Source: an uncultured Opitutia bacterium (GTDB lineage Bacteria > Verrucomicrobiota > Verrucomicrobiia > Opitutales > UBA953). Taken from it: 34,520 nt of DNA. The DNA is taken from positions 1-34,520 of the forward strand of contig CAIYUD010000251.1 of NCBI GenBank assembly GCA_903929325.1. The letters run 5' to 3'. Positions 16,912-24,876 of this stretch are shown here, in pieces. The notes under the pieces are model-generated. The model worked only from the letters and a program-made list of their open reading frames with translations, did not search any database and was not told the origin of the DNA. The position numbers were made by a program, and so were the translations under genes. The first letter of the stretch is position 1. Each line of letters begins with the position of its first letter.

Positions 16912-18624
16912 ATGAGTATCATGGAAAAACTGCTCGCTGAATCCGGTTTCGGCGCGCTCAAGGCCCACAGGGTCGTCAAAGGCAAAGTTATGGAAATCCG
17001 CAAAGATTTCGTCGTCGTTGATATCGGCGGCAAATCCGAAGGATTCATCTCCCACTCTGAATTCCCAGACCTCGGCGAAATTCAAGTTGGTCAAGATCTC
17101 GATGTTTACCTCGAGCGTCTCGAAACCAAAGAAGGCACACCTCTCGTTTCCTACGATCGCGCGCTCCAAATCCGTCGCTGGGAAAGCATTGAAGCTAATT
17201 GCGTCGAAGGCTCCGTGGTCCAAGGCCGCGTGAAATCGAAGGTCAAAGGCGGCTTAATTGTCTCCGTTGGCGTCGATGCATTCATGCCTTCATCGCAGAT
17301 TGATGTCACTCCCCCCAAGAATCTCGATGCGTACGTCGGTCAAACTTACGACTTCAAGATTATCAAAATTAACAAAGAGAAAAAGAATATCGTCGTCTCC
17401 CGTCGCGAGCTCATCGAAGAGCAACGCGCCGAGAAACGCCGCACACTGCTCGAAGACGTTAAGCCTGGCACGATCCGTCGTGGCGTGGTTAAGAATATCA
17501 CCGACTACGGTGCATTCGTGGATCTCGACGGTCTCGACGGCTTGTTGCACGTCACTGACATGAGCTGGGGTCGCATTGGCCATCCTAATGAGGCTGTGAA
17601 GGTTGGCGAAGAGCTGACCGTCATGGTCATTGAAGTCGATCGCGAGCGTGAACGCGTCTCCCTCGGCCTCAAGCAGACCCTGCCCAACCCTTGGGAAGGC
17701 ATTGAGAAGCGCTTCCCTGTCGGTGCTAAAGTGCACGGCAAGGTCGTCAACTTGGTTGCCTACGGTGCCTTCATCGAACTGGAAACAGGCGTCGAAGGTC
17801 TCGTTCACGTCTCCGAACTCTCATGGACCAAGCGCGTCCAGAAGCCTTCCGACGTTCTTAAAGTCGGCCAAGAAGTCGATGCGATCGTCCTTAGCGTTAA
17901 CACCGAGGAGCAAAAAATCTCGCTCGGCGTTCGCCAGCTCGAAACGAATCCCTGGGAAATGGTTCGCCATAACTACCCTGTGGGCGCACGCGTCCGCGGC
18001 AAGGTTCGCAACCTCACAAACTATGGTGCATTCGTCGAACTTGAAGAAGGTATCGACGGCATGGTGCACGTCTCTGACATGAGCTGGACTCGCCGGATCA
18101 CGAATCCTGGCGACCATCTCAAGAAGGGTGACGAAGTTGAAGCGCTCGTGCTCGACGTCGATGTCGACCAACAGCGCATCTCGCTCGGCATCAAGCAGAC
18201 GATGGAAGATCCATGGTCTGTCATTGATCGCACGTACCACGTCGGCGACGTCGTTAAAGGTAAGGTTTCGAAGATCGCCAACTTTGGTGCATTCATCGAA
18301 CTCTCCGATGACATCGATGGCCTCGTACACGTTTCCCAGATCTCGGAAGAGCGCGTAGAAAACGTCAAAGACGCCCTCAAGACCGGCCAAGAAGTTTCTG
18401 CCCGCGTCATCAAGATCGACAAAGAAGAACGCCGTATCGGCCTGTCCATCAAGGCAGCCAATTACGACGCAGAGCGCCTCCAAGCAGAAATCAGCAACTA
18501 CGACCGCATCAAAGGTCCTTCCACCGGTCCCGCCCCAACAGGCGGCCAATCCACAGGTGGCGGCTCCTTCGGCGGCGGAGACTTCAACAGTCTCGGCGAC
18601 CTGCTCGACAAGGCTGGCAACTAA
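16912..18624 (+). CDS. rpsA: 30S ribosomal protein S1
   Basis: S1 unfolds mRNA and delivers it to the 30S subunit. The ATG at 16912 gives 570 residues. The frame is open back to an ATG at 16846, but the added 22 residues are not S1-like. Six S1 (OB-fold) repeats are visible, near residues 19-84, 99-165, 185-255, 270-341, 357-428 and 445-515. The last four carry the YGAF/FGAF core and HVS/HVT motifs of the RNA-binding repeats. A Gly/Ser-rich tail (GGGSFGGGDF) ends the protein. Codon use is strikingly biased to C-ending codons (ctc, gtc, cgc, atc), unlike its neighbours, as expected for very high expression. No Shine-Dalgarno sequence precedes the ATG, as is common for rpsA. A strong terminator follows. 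Confidence 0.96.
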   Translation: MSIMEKLLAESGFGALKAHRVVKGKVMEIRKDFVVVDIGGKSEGFISHSEFPDLGEIQVGQDLDVYLERLETKEGTPLVSYDRALQIRRWESIEANCVEGSVVQGRVKSKVKGGLIVSVGVDAFMPSSQIDVTPPKNLDAYVGQTYDFKIIKINKEKKNIVVSRRELIEEQRAEKRRTLLEDVKPGTIRRGVVKNITDYGAFVDLDGLDGLLHVTDMSWGRIGHPNEAVKVGEELTVMVIEVDRERERVSLGLKQTLPNPWEGIEKRFPVGAKVHGKVVNLVAYGAFIELETGVEGLVHVSELSWTKRVQKPSDVLKVGQEVDAIVLSVNTEEQKISLGVRQLETNPWEMVRHNYPVGARVRGKVRNLTNYGAFVELEEGIDGMVHVSDMSWTRRITNPGDHLKKGDEVEALVLDVDVDQQRISLGIKQTMEDPWSVIDRTYHVGDVVKGKVSKIANFGAFIELSDDIDGLVHVSQISEERVENVKDALKTGQEVSARVIKIDKEERRIGLSIKAANYDAERLQAEISNYDRIKGPSTGPAPTGGQSTGGGSFGGGDFNSLGDLLDKAGN

Positions 18625-18644
18625 GCGTTTATCCAGCTCTCAAC

Positions 18645-18676
18645 AAGACCCCAACGAAAGTTGGGGTCTTTTTTTT
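18645..18676 (+). terminator. Rho-independent terminator of rpsA
   Basis: AAGACCCCAAC at 18645-18655, a GAAA tetraloop, then GTTGGGGTCTT, running into eight consecutive T residues (18669-18676). It starts 20 bases after the rpsA stop. This is the clearest terminator in the window. Confidence 0.95.
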
Positions 18677-18682
18677 GCACCC

Positions 18683-18710
18683 TTGAGCCAGAAGCCCTCA
18701 ATGGCATACT
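18683..18710 (+). promoter_or_regulatory. Candidate promoter of the phospholipase D gene
   Basis: TTGAGC (18683-18688), a 16-base spacer and CATACT (18705-18710) resemble a weak sigma-70 promoter with four of six matches in each box. The predicted start point falls on the ATG at 18717, which would give a leaderless mRNA. The position just after the rpsA terminator makes an own promoter necessary. Confidence 0.35.
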
Positions 18711-18716
18711 TCCCGG

Positions 18717-20000
18717 ATGCTTCACTGGGCCCAAGCCCTCAACTTTTGGCAAATTGGCCTAAGCCTCTTCTTTGTTTCACTCGCGTTGTGGCTATGGAGC
18801 TTATTCGGTCGACGTAAGCACGAACAGCTCGCCCAGAATCGCCAGGCGATACGTGTCATTGCCGACGCGATTGCGCCACTGCATGGCGTCGAAGGTAATC
18901 AGGTTAAGAGCCTGCTCTCACGTGATGGTAGCGATACGCTGAAGGCACTGCGCGTCGGCATTGCGGGAGCACAACGACGAATCTCCATTGGTACCTATAT
19001 TCTAGCCCACGACATCGTCGGCCGTGAAGTCATGGCCTTACTGGCAGCACGGGCACGCACAGGCGTCGAAGTAAGGTTGCTCATCGACGCCGTTGGCAGC
19101 CGCATGTTGCCCGACTACCGATTAAAAGATCTGCGCGATGCGGGCGTGCAGGTAGCACGATTTAATCCCGTACTTTCTTTGCGCACACGCGGTTCAGCGA
19201 ATTGGCGTAATCACCGTAAGATGGCTATTTTTGATGGCACCACCGCTATCATTGGAGGACAGAACTTGGGTGGGCAATATATTGGGAGTATGCCGGCGCG
19301 TCGGCGCTTCCGTGATGCATCTTTTCTGATTCAAGGACCCGCCGCGAATCACCTTGAGCACGTCTTTCTGACAGATTGGTGTCAGGCCTTAAACTTAGAC
19401 CCCATTGATCTGAAATCTGTGCTTCGGGAAGAGGCTCCATGGGCAGGTAAAGATCAGGCCCACGTTATTGATTCTGGCCCCGATGCGCAATCAGACCCTC
19501 TTTGGCAGGCTCTTAATCGTGCAATCACTAGCGCACGCACATCGATTGATATCGTTACGCCGTATTTCATTCCAGATACAATTACGCTGACGGCACTCAC
19601 CCGCGCAGCACGCGAAGGCATTCAGGTTCGCATCATTGTGCCGCGGAAATCAGATCACCGTCTAGCAGATTTTTCCCGTCGTCCCTATTTACGTAAACTC
19701 GCAGAAGCTGGTGCGGAGATTCGTTTCTATAGCCCAGGCATTCTTCACACCAAACTGGTTCTCATCGACAAAGCTAAGGCATTCATTGGCTCTGCGAATT
19801 TTGATATGCGTTCGTTTTTCCTTAATTACGAAATCACTGTGCTGGTTCAGCAGAGCCAATCGTGTGTAGAAATCGCTGACTATATTGAGGGACTCGCTAA
19901 AGAATCGAAGGAGCCTTCGCTGTCTTTAATCCGGGGAGCACGTACCTGGCGTGGCCAACAGCTTGAAAAGCTAGCACGGCTCATCGCACCCCTGCTTTAA
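18717..20000 (+). CDS. Cardiolipin synthase-like phospholipase D protein
   Basis: Membrane enzyme that probably joins two phosphatidylglycerols (or PG and another lipid) into cardiolipin. The 427 residues have one N-terminal membrane helix at about 11-30 and two HKD motifs: H166-K168-D173 in NHRKMAIFD, followed by GGQNLGGQYIG, and H344-K346-D351 in LHTKLVLID, followed by GSANFDMRS. Spacing and order fit bacterial Cls enzymes. Having a single N-terminal helix makes it closer to ClsB/ClsC-like forms than to two-helix ClsA. The stop overlaps the stop of convergent metX in a shared TTAA. Another phosphatidyltransferase specificity is possible. Confidence 0.85.
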   Translation: MLHWAQALNFWQIGLSLFFVSLALWLWSLFGRRKHEQLAQNRQAIRVIADAIAPLHGVEGNQVKSLLSRDGSDTLKALRVGIAGAQRRISIGTYILAHDIVGREVMALLAARARTGVEVRLLIDAVGSRMLPDYRLKDLRDAGVQVARFNPVLSLRTRGSANWRNHRKMAIFDGTTAIIGGQNLGGQYIGSMPARRRFRDASFLIQGPAANHLEHVFLTDWCQALNLDPIDLKSVLREEAPWAGKDQAHVIDSGPDAQSDPLWQALNRAITSARTSIDIVTPYFIPDTITLTALTRAAREGIQVRIIVPRKSDHRLADFSRRPYLRKLAEAGAEIRFYSPGILHTKLVLIDKAKAFIGSANFDMRSFFLNYEITVLVQQSQSCVEIADYIEGLAKESKEPSLSLIRGARTWRGQQLEKLARLIAPLL

Positions 20001-21118
20001 ACCGAAGCTAAGAAAGCGCGCACGTGCGCAAAGAGGCTTTCGCTTGGCAAAAGAAAGGCATCGTGACCTGCGTCAGTGGCGACCTCGAAATAGGCACCGC
20101 GCTTACCAGCAGCTGCAGTGATAGCCTTTACTTCTGAAGGCGGGTAAAGCCCGTCCGTCGAGAAAGCTACCGCAAGGATTGCAGGGCCGTCCGACTTAAA
20201 AAGCTTACCGGCTGCCGCCCTGCCGGAGAGGTCAAAACGGTCAACGGCGCGCGTGATGCGAATCAATGAGTTCGCATCGAAGCGACGCACAAAGGCATCA
20301 CCTTGATGGCGAAGGTAACTTTCGACCTGCCATTGAACCGCATCGGTTGGTTTAGCGCCCGGGACGGTTTCGCGCGCAAACTTCTTCTCGAAAGCTGCGG
20401 GTGAAAGATAAGAGATATGCCCAATCATGCGTGCCACAGCTAAACCGTCTTCGGGACCTTCGCCAGCGTGGTACTGTCCACCGCGGTAACGCGGATCGGC
20501 TAAAACGGATGCACGGGCAACGGCGTTTAAAGCGAGAGCCAAAGGGGGTTGGCGCAGGCCACACGCAAGCGTGACAATGCGATCAACGGCTTCAGCGTGG
20601 TCGGCCGCCCAAAGGAGTGCCTGCATGCCACCTTTCGATCCTCCGACAACGGCGTGAAGTTTTTTAATACCTAAATGTTCAACAAGGCGGCGCTGGGCGG
20701 CTACAATGTCCGCACAAGTGATTTCCGGAAAATCGCCGCCGTAAGGTTTGCCTGTAGCAGGGTCATTGGAAAGTGGTCCAGTTGAACCACGACAGCCACC
20801 CAGACAGTTGATGCCGATGACAAAGAATTTATCGGTATCAACCATCTTGCCGGGCCCGACAAAAGCATCCCACCAACCAGCCTTGGCATCATCTGCGCTA
20901 TACTTGCCCGCTACATGGTGATCCCCGCTTAAAGCATGCGGGACAAGAATAGCGTTTGAGCGACTTGCATTGAGGACGCCGTAAGTTTCGTAGCGGAATT
21001 CAAGGGAGGGAAGCGTGCCGCCTAATTCGAGTCGCAAAGGTGCCTCCAGGGTGACATCGCATGACTTCACAAGGCCGACTGAGCGGCCAGGCGATGCAAT
21101 AGGGGTGTCATCCGTCAT
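19997..21118 (-). CDS. metX: Homoserine O-acetyltransferase (MetX-type alpha/beta hydrolase)
   Basis: First committed step of methionine synthesis: acylation of homoserine. The ATG at 21118 gives 373 residues, the usual length; an ATG at 21169 would add 17 poorly conserved residues. The catalytic triad reads S161, D322 (FSTDGLYPP) and H352 (DAGHDAFLL). Family motifs are PHALSGDHHVAG, GCRGSTGP and GKPYGGDFPEIT. The nucleophile elbow is GGSKGGMQ; lysine after the serine is unusual, since I know this position as Met or Phe. Acetyl versus succinyl specificity cannot be settled by eye. It is divergent from the Fur gene and convergent with the phospholipase D gene. Confidence 0.93.
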   Translation of the reverse strand: MTDDTPIASPGRSVGLVKSCDVTLEAPLRLELGGTLPSLEFRYETYGVLNASRSNAILVPHALSGDHHVAGKYSADDAKAGWWDAFVGPGKMVDTDKFFVIGINCLGGCRGSTGPLSNDPATGKPYGGDFPEITCADIVAAQRRLVEHLGIKKLHAVVGGSKGGMQALLWAADHAEAVDRIVTLACGLRQPPLALALNAVARASVLADPRYRGGQYHAGEGPEDGLAVARMIGHISYLSPAAFEKKFARETVPGAKPTDAVQWQVESYLRHQGDAFVRRFDANSLIRITRAVDRFDLSGRAAAGKLFKSDGPAILAVAFSTDGLYPPSEVKAITAAAGKRGAYFEVATDAGHDAFLLPSESLFAHVRAFLASV

Positions 21119-21146
21119 ACCGTCAGCCAAGCCACACCCAGCCCTA

Positions 21147-21174
21147 TTGGCAAGCATCGCCCGTGACATAAACT
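21147..21174 (+). promoter_or_regulatory. Candidate promoter for the Fur-family gene
   Basis: TTGGCA (21147-21152, five of six matches), a 16-base spacer and TAAACT (21169-21174) lie between metX and fur. A start about seven bases downstream would fall inside the first codons from the ATG at 21178. It would then favour the GTG at 21232, which has AGGAGG (21225-21230) directly before it, although at very short spacing. Confidence 0.3.
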
Positions 21175-21177
21175 TTC

Positions 21178-21702
21178 ATGGGTATTCTAAGAAGGTTTGC
21201 CCCCCGTCAGGGCATCAACATCAGAGGAGGCGTGCACGGCGGACATTCCCACCCAGACGGCGACTGCTGTAGCAGCGAATCCCCTGACCGTTCGGCCTCA
21301 GCGGTAGAGACTCTCCGACAAAAGGGCCTCCGCATTACCGAAGCACGTCGGGCCATGATTCGGACTTTAGCCTTATCGAAGGTGCCACTTTCAGCGGATG
21401 CACTGCACCAGAAAGTAGGCGCCGAGAAAGTTGACCGTGTGACCGTCTACCGAAGCCTCGATGCCTTTGAACTAGCCGGTGTCGTCCAACGTCACCCTTT
21501 AGAAAAAGGCCGATCACTGTACGCCCTCGCTGCAACGGATCACCACCATCACCACCTTGTTTGCCGGCAGTGTGGGAAAATTGAGCGACTCAGCAGTTGC
21601 GATACGACTGCCATCGAAGCAGCGGCTAAAAAACGTGGCTACACCCAGTTAACACACGTTTTAGAAATTTACGGACTTTGTCCCACCTGTACTCATGGCT
21701 AA
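21178..21702 (+). CDS. Fur-family metal-responsive repressor (Fur/Zur/PerR type)
   Basis: Dimeric winged-helix repressor that senses a metal or peroxide. The 174 residues from the ATG at 21178 contain the DNA-binding domain (about 44-118, with DRVTVYRSLDAFELAGVV). The dimerisation domain follows, with a run of five histidines at 122-126, CRQC at C129/C132 and CPTC at C168/C171, so the structural zinc site is intact. The N-terminus is longer than usual and carries a His/Cys-rich stretch (HGGHSHPDGDCC, residues 20-31). Part of this may be untranslated if the GTG at 21232 is the start. Its last codons overlap the start of the MurU-AmgK gene by eight bases. Metal specificity cannot be read from the sequence. 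Confidence 0.88.
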   Translation: MGILRRFAPRQGINIRGGVHGGHSHPDGDCCSSESPDRSASAVETLRQKGLRITEARRAMIRTLALSKVPLSADALHQKVGAEKVDRVTVYRSLDAFELAGVVQRHPLEKGRSLYALAATDHHHHHLVCRQCGKIERLSSCDTTAIEAAAKKRGYTQLTHVLEIYGLCPTCTHG

Positions 21703-23380
21703 TTTTCCACGGAAAGCATTCATTCTGGGCGCAGGTTTGGGCACTCGCCTCAAACCGCTTACAGATAAAACGCCTAAGCCATTATTGCCGATTGCCGGCG
21801 AACCAATGGTCATGCGCGCCCTCAGGCACCTCATCCGAGCAGGCGTAAGCGAATTCATCATCAATACCCACCACTGCGCCGAAGCTTGGGCGACAGTCTT
21901 TCCAACGCGTGAATTTGAAACAGCTAAGGTAACTTTTGTCCACGAACCCACACTCCTGGAGACAGGGGGCGGTCTGGCCAATATCGCACCACTGCTGAAC
22001 GAAAACGATGCCGACTTGATCGTTTGGAATGGAGACATTCTTTCAGAATGCGACCTGCTCGCATTGTTTAACACCCACGTAAAGACAGGGGCGGAGTCGA
22101 CACTCTTAGTGCGCAAAGAAGGGCCCAATCCTAATGTACGTGTGGACAACAAAGGCGTCGTGACCGACTTGCGAAATCGCCTGAATGCCAAAGGCGGAGA
22201 ATACCAATACACGGGAATTTGTATCGTCACACGCAGCTTTGCACTTTCGGTCCCACCCACAGCGGAATCTCTCGTTGAACATTTCCTGCGCCGAATCTCT
22301 GAAAAAGCAGGGAGCATCCGGGCTTTTCTTGATTCCAGCAGCCAGTGGGAAGACATCGGAACACCTGAAGCTTACGAGGCTCTTCGAAAGAAACTCGAAC
22401 CGCGCATCACCGTAAGCCTAGAAGAGGCAGCTCGCGGGCTAAACTGCGATCTGGTTGCAGGCGGAGAAATTGTTCGCGGAGGTTCTGCTCGGAAATTTGC
22501 CCGTTGCTCATCTACGGCGCACGGTAAAGGCATTCTCTGCGTCGACGATGGGTCGAAGCCTGAGAATCAATTGTATGGCCCCATCGCGCGCACACTGCGT
22601 CAAGCAGGGCTCAATGTACCTAACGTATTTGCTGAAGATGCCGACCGCGGCGTTCTTTTGCTCGAGGACCTGGGCAACCAAGACTTACTGGCAACCACGC
22701 AAGAGGCGACGTTCCCTTGGACAGCTTACGCTTCCGCAATTGAGCAAGTCGCTAAACTCCACCGGGAAGGTGCGGCGGCTATACAGGCAGCTGGCATTAC
22801 CCTTTCTGACCCCTTCTCCCCTGCCCTCTATCGCTGGGAGCGAGAGTACTTCATGGAGCACGCCACCGCAGGCGCACGGCTTGACCGCGGGGTACAAGAT
22901 GAAATGGCCTCCCTTGCGACTGAACTCCTTAAAGACGCGGCGGTATGCATTCACCGTGACTTTCAGTCACAAAACATTCTCATACACGATAACAGCGCAT
23001 GGATGATTGATTTTCAGGGCATGCGACTTGGTTCTAGCTTCTACGACTTTGCGTCACTCGCTTTTGATCCTTACGTAAAAAGGGACGACATGCAGTTATG
23101 GCGTATTGAAATCGAAGACCATGCTCGCGAGGTTTCAGAGTGGAAAGGCTCGCGCGATGCCTTCACCCAACTCTTTAACACGGCGGCTACCCAGCGCCTG
23201 CTTCAGGCCTGTGGGGCTTATGCAAACCTCGGACGTCGCCAAGGCAGACCCGACTTCCTTGCACACCTACCCCAAGGCTTAGCCCTGCTCGCTATCGCTG
23301 CCTCGCAATGCGGCCGCAATCGCCTGGCAAACCTTGCCGGAGATTTAGCAGAGCGCGCTCAGAAGAATAAAGGCAAGTGA
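21695..23380 (+). CDS. Fused NDP-sugar pyrophosphorylase and sugar kinase, probable MurU-AmgK
   Basis: A 561-residue two-domain protein. Residues 1-240 are a nucleotidyltransferase with the G-loop LGAGLGTRLKPLT...TPKPLLP, LETGGGL, WNGDI (113-114), YTGICIV and WEDIGTPEAY, close to MurU (MurNAc-1-P uridylyltransferase). Residues 255-555 are an APH-type kinase with the catalytic loop HRDFQSQN (420-427), IDFQ (438-441) and YDFASLAFDPY, as in AmgK (anomeric MurNAc/GlcNAc kinase). In Pseudomonas, AmgK and MurU are separate proteins that bypass de novo UDP-MurNAc synthesis; here both steps would sit on one chain. Its ATG lies inside the end of fur, so translation is probably coupled. Its last 22 bases overlap the convergent lipoprotein gene. 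Another sugar phosphate remains possible. Confidence 0.78.
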   Translation: MANFPRKAFILGAGLGTRLKPLTDKTPKPLLPIAGEPMVMRALRHLIRAGVSEFIINTHHCAEAWATVFPTREFETAKVTFVHEPTLLETGGGLANIAPLLNENDADLIVWNGDILSECDLLALFNTHVKTGAESTLLVRKEGPNPNVRVDNKGVVTDLRNRLNAKGGEYQYTGICIVTRSFALSVPPTAESLVEHFLRRISEKAGSIRAFLDSSSQWEDIGTPEAYEALRKKLEPRITVSLEEAARGLNCDLVAGGEIVRGGSARKFARCSSTAHGKGILCVDDGSKPENQLYGPIARTLRQAGLNVPNVFAEDADRGVLLLEDLGNQDLLATTQEATFPWTAYASAIEQVAKLHREGAAAIQAAGITLSDPFSPALYRWEREYFMEHATAGARLDRGVQDEMASLATELLKDAAVCIHRDFQSQNILIHDNSAWMIDFQGMRLGSSFYDFASLAFDPYVKRDDMQLWRIEIEDHAREVSEWKGSRDAFTQLFNTAATQRLLQACGAYANLGRRQGRPDFLAHLPQGLALLAIAASQCGRNRLANLAGDLAERAQKNKGK

Positions 23381-24873
23381 TCGTGCAGCCATTGACGGAG
23401 GCTCGATTCGTTACGACGAACCTCTTCTTCGCGCTTCTGTCTTTCCTCTTCGCGCTGAGCAATTTCCTCGTCCGTCGGTGCAGCCGCACGGATAACACTG
23501 CCTGCAGGAATCGACGAGCTTCGGTCTTTAATTAAAGGCTGAGCGACAGACTCTTTAACAGCAACCGGACTCGGTACAGTTTGTGGACTACGCACGACGG
23601 GTGTACCGGTTTTTACCGCAAGACTATCGGCAATCTTGATCTCGGGGGTCTGCGGGGGGCTGACCGCCTTCGCTGTCGGTGCATGGAGAGTTTCTTTTAA
23701 GCGATCTGAAGGTGTCCGTGGAGAATGGACGTCAACTTTAGCTGAGCTCGCAGACTCGCGACCTTGCGGCGCAGAAGGCTCCGAAAGTGATGCTGTACGA
23801 CTGGAGTTTGACTCAGGTAAGGCTTTCGCTGACGCGACGCTTAGAGATGGCGATGCGTTGTTTGACGAAGGTGTCATGGCTTGCGCCGTAGCAACCGAAA
23901 TACCGACGGAACCTGAAGTCGCGCCACCAACGGAAGCAGAAGGTGTAGGGACTGAAAGAGAAGGCGACGTGGGCGTTGAGCTGCCCCTCGACACTTCACT
24001 CGGTGTAACCTGAATGGATACGGGCTGGTCCTTGGTGACATCGTGAACGTCTGTATCGAGTCCTGTACCTAAACGAAGAGACTGATGTGTGCCGCTAGCG
24101 TTCGCGGAACTACCCGCAGGAACGGCAACAGGTAGCGCCCGCGTACTATCGACTCCAGTAGACTTAGTTGCAGGCAACACCAAGGCCGGAGCTTGTCCAT
24201 CGTGCGCAGAAGCAACACCACTTGTAGAGACGCCACCGAGTTGTATGTTATTTCCGTTCGTCGCTGCATCACTCAATGGAGCGAGCTGGCCTAAAGGTAT
24301 GGGTGAATTTTTCTCAGGTGCGCCGGGTGTACCCAAGTTAGCACTTAAGCCTGCCGAAGAAGGTTTTGGCGTAGATGACTGTCCGGTGACATCACCGAGT
24401 GCCGGGGCAAGGCCTGAACCAGCGGTAATCGTCGAACCTGGAACTGCACCCATACGCGGTGAACCTGAATCAACACCGCCTGCAGGTGCACCCTTGTCGA
24501 GAGACAGGGCTGGCGAGCGATCGACAGGCGGCAGAGGCAGGCGGAGGGGTTGACGCAGTGGATCGACGGCAACGGCCGGCTTTGTTGGCACAACCTTTGC
24601 CGGCGCGATAGGAGCAGGCGCAGGTGACGGATCTTCGGAAGGTTTTTTAACTTGGACTGCGGTAGGACTTTTCTCGCGAGGGATGGCAGGGGCTGGTGGC
24701 GCATCCGCCGGAACGCTCACAGGTTCTGGAGGAGGGCCTCTATCGGGTGAGGTCTGACCTTCACCCCAACCACCATACGGCACGCCGTCCACCGGCGAAG
24801 GTGGCGACATACAACAGCCAGCGAGTGCCAGGAGGGCCGCCAAACTTAACCATGGACGGCTCTGGAACATCAT
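23359..24873 (-). CDS. Pro/Ser-rich lipoprotein of unknown function
   Basis: I do not recognise this 504-residue protein. The N-terminus is a lipoprotein signal: hydrophobic LSLAALLALAGC with a lipobox LAGC at 17-20 and another Cys next. Residues 25-450 are low complexity, rich in Pro, Ser, Ala, Thr and Val, and probably disordered, with repeated SVPTPS/SPSLSV-type words. The last 45 residues switch to a charged helix (EEIAQREEERQKREEEVRR) and end in HDHLPLFF. The start follows the coiled-coil membrane protein gene by three bases, so they are almost surely co-expressed. It may be a flexible envelope linker. Two adjacent ATGs (24873 and 24870) are possible starts. Confidence 0.75.
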   Translation of the reverse strand: MMFQSRPWLSLAALLALAGCCMSPPSPVDGVPYGGWGEGQTSPDRGPPPEPVSVPADAPPAPAIPREKSPTAVQVKKPSEDPSPAPAPIAPAKVVPTKPAVAVDPLRQPLRLPLPPVDRSPALSLDKGAPAGGVDSGSPRMGAVPGSTITAGSGLAPALGDVTGQSSTPKPSSAGLSANLGTPGAPEKNSPIPLGQLAPLSDAATNGNNIQLGGVSTSGVASAHDGQAPALVLPATKSTGVDSTRALPVAVPAGSSANASGTHQSLRLGTGLDTDVHDVTKDQPVSIQVTPSEVSRGSSTPTSPSLSVPTPSASVGGATSGSVGISVATAQAMTPSSNNASPSLSVASAKALPESNSSRTASLSEPSAPQGRESASSAKVDVHSPRTPSDRLKETLHAPTAKAVSPPQTPEIKIADSLAVKTGTPVVRSPQTVPSPVAVKESVAQPLIKDRSSSIPAGSVIRAAAPTDEEIAQREEERQKREEEVRRNESSLRQWLHDHLPLFF

Positions 24874-24876
24874 TCT

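Noticed and set aside
17290..18549. Long open frames on the minus strand across rpsA (172 and 242 codons) that look repetitive
   Set aside because: They are antisense shadows of the S1 repeats; the strong C-ending codon bias of rpsA removes stops on the other strand, and the repeating pattern mirrors the S1 domains.
23359..24873. TonB-like or cell-wall spanning repeat protein
   Set aside because: The region is Pro/Ser-rich low complexity without a membrane helix or TonB C-terminal domain; only the lipoprotein signal and the charged tail are clear.
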